Shown here piece by piece: positions 56,201 through 64,000 of a stretch of DNA of 64,000 nucleotides. Origin of the DNA: Dermatemys mawii. Its lineage: Eukaryota > Chordata > Testudines > Dermatemydidae. Position numbers and translations under genes: made by a program. The stretch is from assembly GCA_007922305.1 (NCBI GenBank), contig ML677358.1, forward strand, positions 13,467,577 to 13,531,576, in the 5' to 3' direction. How positions within the stretch are numbered: the first letter of the stretch is position 1; each line of letters starts with the position of its first letter. A model generated the notes under the pieces. That model did no database searches, had not been told where the DNA came from, and saw nothing but the letters and a program-made list of their open reading frames with translations.

Positions 56201-59200
56201 ATCAAGTTAAAAGAAGCCACCCAAATCCAGTCTTCCACTTCAGCTGCTGAAACCTCCTCTGACTGGACTTGAAGTGCCCTGGCCAAATGTCTGTTGAAAA
56301 TGTGAATTGTGTCCTTCGTTGAATCTCAAGCGTGGTGGGGAATAGGAGTGTACAGCTTCAAAGTCTGTGACCTATAAGGTCCACTTCACTGGAACTGAGT
56401 CACTTCTTCACATTGGTGACTTACTGTATGTTCATCTCTTTCATCCTCCAGCATTAGCCACATTTGGTTGTCTTGTCTTCTTTAGAAGGAGGAAGTGGTT
56501 GGCAAGGTTTTGATTTGTCACAGAGAGCTATCCTAGGCAGAAGGCTCAGGAGAATTATTCAACTCCTTAAGTTACTGTGCAGTAAAGCAGCTTTCTGCGG
56601 TGTAACTCCCAAGGTGTACACACTGCCAAGCTACTTTGTGCGCAGAAACTCCTCAGCTGCAGTGTTTGTTGCAAAAAAAGCCACCCTGACCAGAGTTGTA
56701 AGCTTTAAAGCACAGAGGTGCCAGTATTGGCAGTATAAACACCTTACCATGCAAAAAGCAATCAATTGGCCTCCGGAAGTGTCCCATAGTCCCTCAAATG
56801 TCCGCTCTGCTCCTAGTTTTGAGCTCGGTTGCCCTGGAGACATGTGACCCTCCCCTTTCAAAGCTCCGACAGCCTTTGAGTGCTGTGCGGATCTGCTCCA
56901 GGACACAAAGCAAACCATTAATGTGGAATGCTCCTGCTTTTGAACAGAGTCAGGCATGTGTGTATGTGATTGATGTGCAAAGAGATGGGAAAGGAGGCAG
57001 AAGTTGATGTCGGGGTCCTCTCCCCCCCTGCCCCCGTGACTCAGGATTGGTTGCTTCCTGCCACTGTCTGAACCTACAAGACAGCATGCTAACACACTCT
57101 GTTCCATCAAAACACACTGCCCCTTCCCTCCCCCAGCCCCCGGTACTCACACACTCTCCCTGTCACACACTCTGTCCCCCTCCCCTCCAGCTTCAGTTGA
57201 AAAGCAGCTGGCAATGTAGTAGGATTCCCATTGAACAATGGGATTGGGAAACGGGCATCATATGACACTGTGCCCGCCCCCTGAGGCGTTGCAAACCCTT
57301 CCCAAATCACCCTGCAACCAGTTGCACAGAGGGTTAGCTACCACAATGCACTGCTCTTTTTGCCATTGCAAGAGCTGCTAATTGGGATGCGCTCCACTAT
57401 CACAAGGAGCACAGTTGTGGACACGCAATACCGGTTTAATTCCAGCACTTTAATAAAAATGGTATAACTTGTTGCACAGAAACTTGGCAGTGTAGACGCA
57501 CCCATAGAGTACAGCCGCAGCAGTGCTGTGACGTAGGCAGTGTAATCACACTTTATCAACAGGGAAAGCTCTCATGGCAATAAAAAATAATGACCCTGAA
57601 CAACAGCTGTCTATACTGGCACTTTTCAGCTCTAAAACTTTTGTCGCTCAGGGGTGTGTTTTTTGACATCTAAAACCAAGTATTTTTAGTTGTCATAAAT
57701 GGAGACATTTTGGTTTTTGGTCAGGAAAAACTGAAAATGTTTCAGTTTTTCATAAGAAAGGAAGCTTGTCTGAAGCAAATTTCAATTTTCAGATATTCTC
57801 AACAAAATATTTTGAGCCAGCTCTACTACTGGGTCTTCCAGGAAACAATGGAGTACAACTTGTGGTGGTGCTTTTTGATGCAGAAACCAGTTCCCTAGAA
57901 ACTACAGTGAGACCACCAGTTCATTCCACCTAAGCTACTGAACAGCTGTCAGATGGCAGCATCTGTCAGTCATTATCAGCCTGGGCCGAATTGGAACTAG
58001 AGAGCTAATGCTGAAAGACTGTGTCTCATCCCATCATTCTCTTTAGCTCAGAGACTCCCACTCCAAGTCATATCCCTGCTCAGTGCTTCAGTTTCCTCAT
58101 CTGTAAAATGGGGATGACACTGATCTCCTTCGTATAGCATTTTCAGATCTTCTAATCAAAAGCACTATAAAGAAATAATTAATATTATTGCTTTTACCTG
58201 TAAGTCCCTCACTCACCCAGTTGAGGACTCCTACTCTGTTTGTCCCCAAGCAGGGAATCCGGCACTGCATTTCCTTGAATTTACAGAGCAGGGTTCACAA
58301 TAGATCAGATTTTAGCAGAAGACTGATTTATGCTTGTCTATGACCTCTTATGACAAATATGCTAGTACAAAAGTACAGTAATGCAGCATAAGGCCCTCAC
58401 AGTGAATACCACTGGCCCAGAGGGTATTCTGGAGCAGAACAAGGATGGGCTAGAGGAAGAAGGAAGTGGGAAGGGACATGAATGGAGCAGTCCAGTGCCT
58501 TGGTTAGTCACATGCTGCCACAATGCCCATAGGAGTCATGAAAGCTAAGGTGCAATTTAGGGGAGTGTTCAGGACTGCCCTCACGTATGTCTGGGCCAAA
58601 CTTGCCCCTGGCAGATAGAGATTCAGATAGACACAGGGCAGCCCCCTCAACTCAGTCCTTATGCTAGCCAGAGAGTATGTGCCAGGATGAATTCCCTTCC
58701 TTGCCTCTATATTTGGAGGCATATAGGATTGTTTTAGCAACAACTTGCTGTTTTTAATACAACAACTTGACCCCATTGTTTATTTCAAGCTTTCCTCCTG
58801 CTTGAGTTTCAAGGATCTGCCTGTTTCATGTTAACTACAGTGGAGATGTCTAGCTTCAGGGTATGGGGGTGGTAATGACCATGTTCCACCTCCAGTTGCT
58901 ATATTTGAATATGTGTTCAGAGAGCTGCAGCTGCTGTCCAGAGGCACTGGGGGCAGGATAAGGAGATTAAAAAGGCAGCAAATGGTGATATTCTCCCAGG
59001 AACTGACCCATCTCTCTCCCCTCTGCTTGGGTGAGTGTGAAGCTTTATGAGTCTAATATGCTCTGTTCAGTAAAGATGTTATTCTTGCGGGTGTTCCTGA
59101 CCCCTTTAACTATAGTGATTTTTAGACAGGAGTCCTTTATCTTCGCCCAGCTGCATATGACTCCTGCTTTCCCTATCTCCTCATTTCTGTTCACTGATGG

Positions 59201-60354
59201 TTTGACCTTGGATCTCAGTTGCCTCTTCCTTTGACACCTATCCCTTTCCCTCTGCCATTCATTGTAACTAATCTATACAATTCCTTGCATCCATCTTCCC
59301 TGCTTTTAAAATGTCAACTCTTCCTTTCCTTTAGACCTTGAGATCTCTTTCTCTATCTCTTTCTGCCTTCCTGGCTCTCTGTCCTCTTCTTGCAAGAAGC
59401 TGTCTCTATTTTTGCCTGACTTCCTTACAGAAACAGCATGTCATCATGCATTATTCTACACAGAATGCTTGCTGGGACATAAGATTATTGCCCAACATAT
59501 GGAAAAGGATTTTTCTCCGCTCTCCCAGAGCAAAGTTCAAGTGAGCAAAAGTCAATTTTTCTCCTCCTGTTCAGTTGTATTTACTTCCCGCTGCCTGTCA
59601 GCGCACAGAGCCATTGATGGCCCCAGAGCTCCTGATCTGGTTTATTTTTCATTTGCTGCCTGTTGAAGTGAATGAGTCCAGGCAGCCTTGTTTCTATCCT
59701 CTGCAGTGAAAACAGAGCTCAAAGCCTGCAAGGGTGTAGCAAGGGTATTGCAGATGGTGGGAAGAACAGAGGAAATTTACACTGGTAGGAGATCTAGACT
59801 TGGAAAGAACTGAAAATGGAGGTAGCTGGAGGAAAAGAGGTGCTGCTAGTCTGTATTTTATCTTGAAGCCGTGCTGGAGAAGAAGTAATATCAGATGGAG
59901 AACCAATTATTCCAGGTGCTGGCTAATCTCTTTTTGCTTTTGAATTTCATGCATTTTCAGGAAGATTCTGGACTCTCTGACTCATCCTCAGTTGTGCTCA
60001 TCTCCCCTCACAACATTGTGGTGTTGCACTACTTATGCTCCTTAGAATTTACTTTCAAAACCAGCAATTCCTTTACACAATAGTTTATCAGTGAAACACA
60101 GGTAACCTTCCTGATGGAAGCATTTAAAAACACTGACAATGGCCTCCTGTCACAAAGTAATTTTTTGCCCTTTGGTCTCTTTCATCTCTCTCTTTCACCA
60201 TCCTCCCTGGCATTCTTTGGGCTGATCTCAATAACCTGTGCTTGCTTAACCACCAATTCAGCCAAAACTCTAGTGTGTGCTTCTATTTCCCTCCGCTCTG
60301 GTGGCTTTTCTACTTCAGCAGGCTTTTGTGTCAACTTAGCATCCATCTTGCCTA
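53216..60354. other. Gene-free stretch upstream of LTC4S
   Basis: No exon was recognised on either strand. A turtle repeat with 'ctgttagtctataaggtgct' and 'agactaacacggctacccc' lies at about 54155-54275, and a fragment of the same family on the other strand at about 63165-63205. The segments gtgtacacactgccaag (about 56615) and cttggcagtgtagacgc (about 57484) form a pair of imperfect inverted phrases that may bound a DNA element. An open frame at 54986-55276 minus resembles repeat sequence. Confidence 0.45.
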
Positions 60355-62340
60355 AGAACATAAGAAAGGCTGTACTGGGTCAGACCAAAGGTCCATCTAG
60401 CCCAGTATCCTGTCTACCGACAGTGGCCAATGCCAGGTGCCCCAGAGTGAGTGAACCTAACAGGTAAAGATCACCCCCCTCTGACAAACAGAGGCTAGGG
60501 ACACCATTCCTTACACAGCCTAGCTAATAGCCATTAATGGACTTAACCTCCATGAATTTTTCTAGTTCTCTTTTAAACCCTGTTATAGTCCTAGCCTTTA
60601 CAGCCTCTTTAGGCAAGGAGTTCCACAGGCTGACTGTGCGCTGTGTGAAGAAGAACTTCCTTTTATTTGTTTTAAACCTTCTGCCCACTAATTTCAATGG
60701 GTGGCCACTAGTTCTTCTATTATGGGAACAAGTAAATAACTTTTCCTTATTCACGTTCTCCACGCCACTCATAATTTTATATACCTCTATCATATCCCGC
60801 CTTAGTCCCCTCTTTTCCAAGCTAAAAAGTCCTAGCCTCTTTAATCTCTCCTCATATGGGACCCTTTCCAATCCCCTAATCATTTTAGTTGCCCTTCTCT
60901 GAACCTTTTCTAATGCCAGTATATCCTTTTTGAGATGAGGAGACCACATTTGTACACAGTATTCAAGATGTGGGCGTACCATGGATTTGTATAAGGGCAA
61001 TAAGATATTCTCCATCTTATTCTCTATCCCTTGTTTAATGATTCCTAACATCCTGTTTGCTTTTTTGACTGTCACTGCACACTGCATGGACATCTTCAGA
61101 GAACTATCCACGATGACTCCAAGATCTTTTTCCTGATTAGTTGTAGCTAAATTTGCCCCCCCATCATATTGTATGTATAGTTGGGGTTATTTTTTCCAAA
61201 GTGCATTACTTTACATTTATCCACATTTCATTTGCCATTTTGTTGCCCAATCACTTAGTTTCGTGAGATCTTTTTGAAGTTCTTCACAGTCTGCTTGGGT
61301 CTTAACTATTTTGAGCAGTTTAGTATCATCTGCAAACTTTGCCACCTCACTGTTTACCCCTTCCTCCAAATCATTGATGAATAAGTTGAATAGGATTGGT
61401 TTTAGGACTGGCCCTTGGGGAACACCACTAGTTACCCCTCTCCATTCTGAAAATTTACCATTTATTCCTACCCTTTGTTCCCTGTCTTTTAACCAGTTCT
61501 CAATCCATGAAAGGACCTTCCCTCTTATCCCATGGCAACTTAATTTATGTAAGAGCCTTTGGTGAGGGACCTTGTCAAAGCCTTTGATCAGGGACCTTTC
61601 TGGAAATCTAAGTACACTACGACCACTGGATCCCCCTTGTTCAGAGAACTCTAATAGATTAGTAAGACATGATTTCCCTTTACAGAAACCATGCTGACTT
61701 TTGCCCAGCAATTTATGTTCTTCTATGTGCCTGACAATTTTATTCTTAACTATTGTTTCAACTAATTTGCCCAGTACGGACGTTAGACTTACCGGTCTGT
61801 AATTGCCGGGATCACCTCTAGAGCCCTTTTTAAATATTGGCGTTACATTAGCTATCTTCCAGTCATTGGGTACAGAAGCCGATTTAAAGGACAGATTACA
61901 AACCCTAGTTAATAGTTTGTCAATTTCTTTCAGAACTCTTGGGTGAATGCCATCTGGTCCCGGTGACTTGTTACAGTTAAGTTTATCAATTAGTTCCAAA
62001 ACCTCCTCTAGTGATACTTCAATCTGTGACAATTCCTCAGATTTGTCACCTACAAAGGACGGCTCAGGTTTGGGAATCTCCCTAACGTCCTCAGCCGTGA
62101 AGACCGAAGCAAAGAATTCATTTAGTTTCTCCGCAATGACTTTATCATCTTTAAGTGCTCCTTTGGTATCTCTATCATCCAGGGGCCCCATTGGTTGTTT
62201 AGCAGGCTTCCTGCTTCTGATGTATTTAAAAGACATATTATTATTACCTTTTGAGTTTCTGGCTAGCTGTTCTTCAAATTCCATTTGGGCTCCAGCCAAA
62301 CTCCAGCCTCTCCACTGTCATATATTGACAGGTCTCTGAG
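60355..62340 (-). mobile_element. CR1 LINE, long 3' half of ORF2
   Basis: Minus-strand frames 62299-61217 and 61111-60524 cover most of the reverse transcriptase and the C-terminal region. They include NKSPGPDGIHPRVLKE, YRPVSLTSVLGKLVE, QHGFCKGKSCLTNLLEF, GVPQGPVLKPILFN, KFADDTKLL (catalytic DD near 61340) and the end motif WNSLPKEAV. A frameshift or deletion disturbs the stretch near 61620-61560, and a second break separates the two frames near 61110-61217. The 3' tail ends at about 60355. The endonuclease part is missing, so the copy is 5'-truncated. Confidence 0.95.
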
Positions 62341-62803
62341 GATTTGTGATTTTTCTCATATGATTCTGTGGGGTGCTCCCTTCTATCTTGTGCTAAAAGT
62401 ATTGTGCTGGAAGTTTTTCCTTGGCATTTAAGGCCCCCTAATCTAGAATGTGATCATATTTGTGTTATTTGTTTGCTGCTGTTTCTCTGCACATCTATCC
62501 ACAACTTGTGTTCAGTCTCTGGCAATAACCACAGTAAGGTTTGAAACCGTGTTAGTGCCTTTCTAGAAAAAAATTGATAATGAATTCAAACTTTGATATA
62601 GATTGGGATTTGTTGATCTCATTTATAGTAAGCCTGAGCTCTAAATATTGGGCCTGGCCTATGCTCAGTGTGGTGGAATTGTCTCAGGTTGGCCACCCCT
62701 GATCTAGCAAAACACAGGGCCTGTGACACACAATTGAGCAGTTCTTACTCTATACAGTAGATAGCAGTGACGTACATACACAGGCCAGTTTATTATCATA
62801 ATA

Positions 62804-63487
62804 CAGGGGTGGCCAACCTGAGCCTGAGGAGCCAGAATTTTCCAATGTACATTGCTAAAAAGTCACAGTAATACGTTAGCAGCCCCCCCATCAGCTCCCT
62901 CCCGACCCTGCTCCCAGCACCTCCCACCCACAGGCAGCCTGGCTGATCAGCACCTCCCACTTCTTCCCAATCAGCCCTTTCATGGAGTGCAGGAGGTTGG
63001 AGGGGAGGAGCAAGGGCACCGCAGGCTCAGGGGTAGAGTCGGGGCAGGGCCTGTGGAAGAACCAGGGGTTGAGCAGTGAGCACCCCCTGGCACATGGAAA
63101 AGTTGGCACCTGTAACTGCAGCCCCGGAGTTGGTGCCTATACAAGGAGCCGCATATTAACTTATTTCAGAGTAGCAGCGGTGTTAGTCTGTATCCACAAA
63201 AAGAACAGGTTAGTCAGGTTAGTTAAAGGGGGAGGATAGCTCAGTGGTTTGAGCATTGGCCTGCTAAATGCAGGGTTGTGAGCTCAATCCTTGAGGGGGC
63301 CATTTAGGGATCTGGGACAAAAAAATCTGTCAGGGGACAGTACTTGGTCCTGCTAGTGTAGGCAGGGGACTGGACTCGATGACCTTTCAAAGTCCTTCCA
63401 GTTCTATGAGATAAAGATATCTCCATATATTTGAGTCTCTGAGGTGCCCCATATTAACTTCTGAAGAGCCACAGCTTGGCCACCCCG
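62804..63487. mobile_element. hAT-like element carrying the SINE
   Basis: The left end (caggggtggccaacct) and the right end (agcttggccaccccg) are inverted copies with slight decay. A second right-type end (aggttggccacccctg) lies at about 62674-62689. Target duplications are not clear. The interior includes the Cry-type SINE at 63227-63424 and a fragment of the 'gtgttagtctgtatcc' repeat. Confidence 0.5.
63227..63424 (+). mobile_element. tRNA-derived SINE of the turtle Cry type
   Basis: The head has a tRNA-like A box (tagctcagtggtttgagca) and B box (ggttgtgagctcaatcc) at tRNA spacing. The tail includes tacttggtcctgctagtg and ggactcgatgacctttcaa and ends with gatatctcc. This matches my memory of the tortoise/Cry SINE of hidden-necked turtles. 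It is transcribed by RNA polymerase III and mobilised by a LINE partner. It is nearly full length and its boxes look intact. Confidence 0.88.
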
Positions 63488-63882
63488 ATCTAGGTACTTC
63501 CAGAACAATGTGGGCCTGCCCTTCGCCAGCATGACCTCTCAAGCACAGTGTGTGCTAGCTCCTGCTGCACAGAGGACACCATTTTAAAGTGCGTGACCCT
63601 CTGTTAGGATTGAAAACAGGGCTGCCTGGCTTAAAACGGAATGAATGGCCTGCCTAGGTAGTGCATGTCCTCTTTTCAGTCTTGTTCTCACGATCGGTCA
63701 CAGTGCTGCACATTGAGCTGTGGCTCTTGTGCCATGTAGTGCTCAAGATGGAAGGGGAGGGTGCGAAAAATGTGATGAGAGGCCTGTTGTCAAGCTGCTA
63801 TCAACTGTCCTGCTGTTATAGGGTGGCAGATTTTGGGCTGAAGGAGTAAACCATGGATATAACTTGTTCCTTGGTTGTTCCT

Positions 63883-64000
63883 CCCCAAGCACTGGCCCTT
63901 CTCCTGGCCCCTCCCAGCACTGGCCCCTCTCCTGGCCCCTGCCCACCCCTCCTAGCACTGGTTCCTATCCTGACCCCTCCAAGCACTGGCCCCTATCCTG
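63883..64000. repeat. Short tandem repeat, about 27-bp unit, running off the window
   Basis: Units of the form 'agcactggcccctctcctgg' plus 'cccctccc' recur about four times up to the right edge, with point changes and one interruption. Confidence 0.75.

Overview
The window reads as a stretch of a turtle nuclear genome. Long introns, low gene density and CpG-island promoters are typical of a vertebrate. A tRNA-derived SINE at 63227-63424 matches the Cry-type (tortoise) SINE as I remember it, and CR1 LINEs, a Penelope-like element, an L1 fragment and many hAT-type elements fit a cryptodiran turtle. This assignment rests on remembered consensus sequences, not on a search.

Layout. 1-3145: intergenic, with no gene recognised. 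3145-about 12450, minus strand: HNRNPH1 (hnRNP H), of which all eleven coding exons were placed with consistent phases (441 aa). Its proximal promoter is a CpG island with four NRF-1-like palindromes near 12.4-12.66 kb. 12.8-26 kb: mostly non-coding, with DNA-transposon insertions. It also holds a minus-strand exon at 22110-22184 and, 52 bp away on the plus strand, the last exon (22237-22404) of an unrecognised single-pass membrane protein. 26.4-28.4 kb: a second CpG island with a minus-strand first coding exon at 26985-27033. The exons at 27.0 and 22.1 kb join the first HNRNPH1 coding exon in phase with no stop, predicting a 54-residue N-terminal extension of hnRNP H from a distal promoter. 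29984-30469, minus: CBY3, a Chibby-family protein. 30.8-41 kb: CR1-type LINE with a local inverted duplication, hAT elements and a Penelope-like reverse transcriptase. 42652-50137, minus: LTC4S (leukotriene C4 synthase), all five exons recovered (145 aa, catalytic residues intact). 50.2-64 kb: repeats only (L1 fragment, CR1, SINE, tandem repeat).

The genes do not form a functional unit: hnRNP H is a nuclear splicing regulator, CBY3 a Chibby-family coiled-coil protein and LTC4S an eicosanoid enzyme. Their neighbourhood corresponds to human 5q35.3 (RUFY1-HNRNPH1-CBY3-CANX-MAML1-LTC4S, from memory). LTC4S lies next to CBY3 here and on the same strand, which suggests an inversion relative to human.
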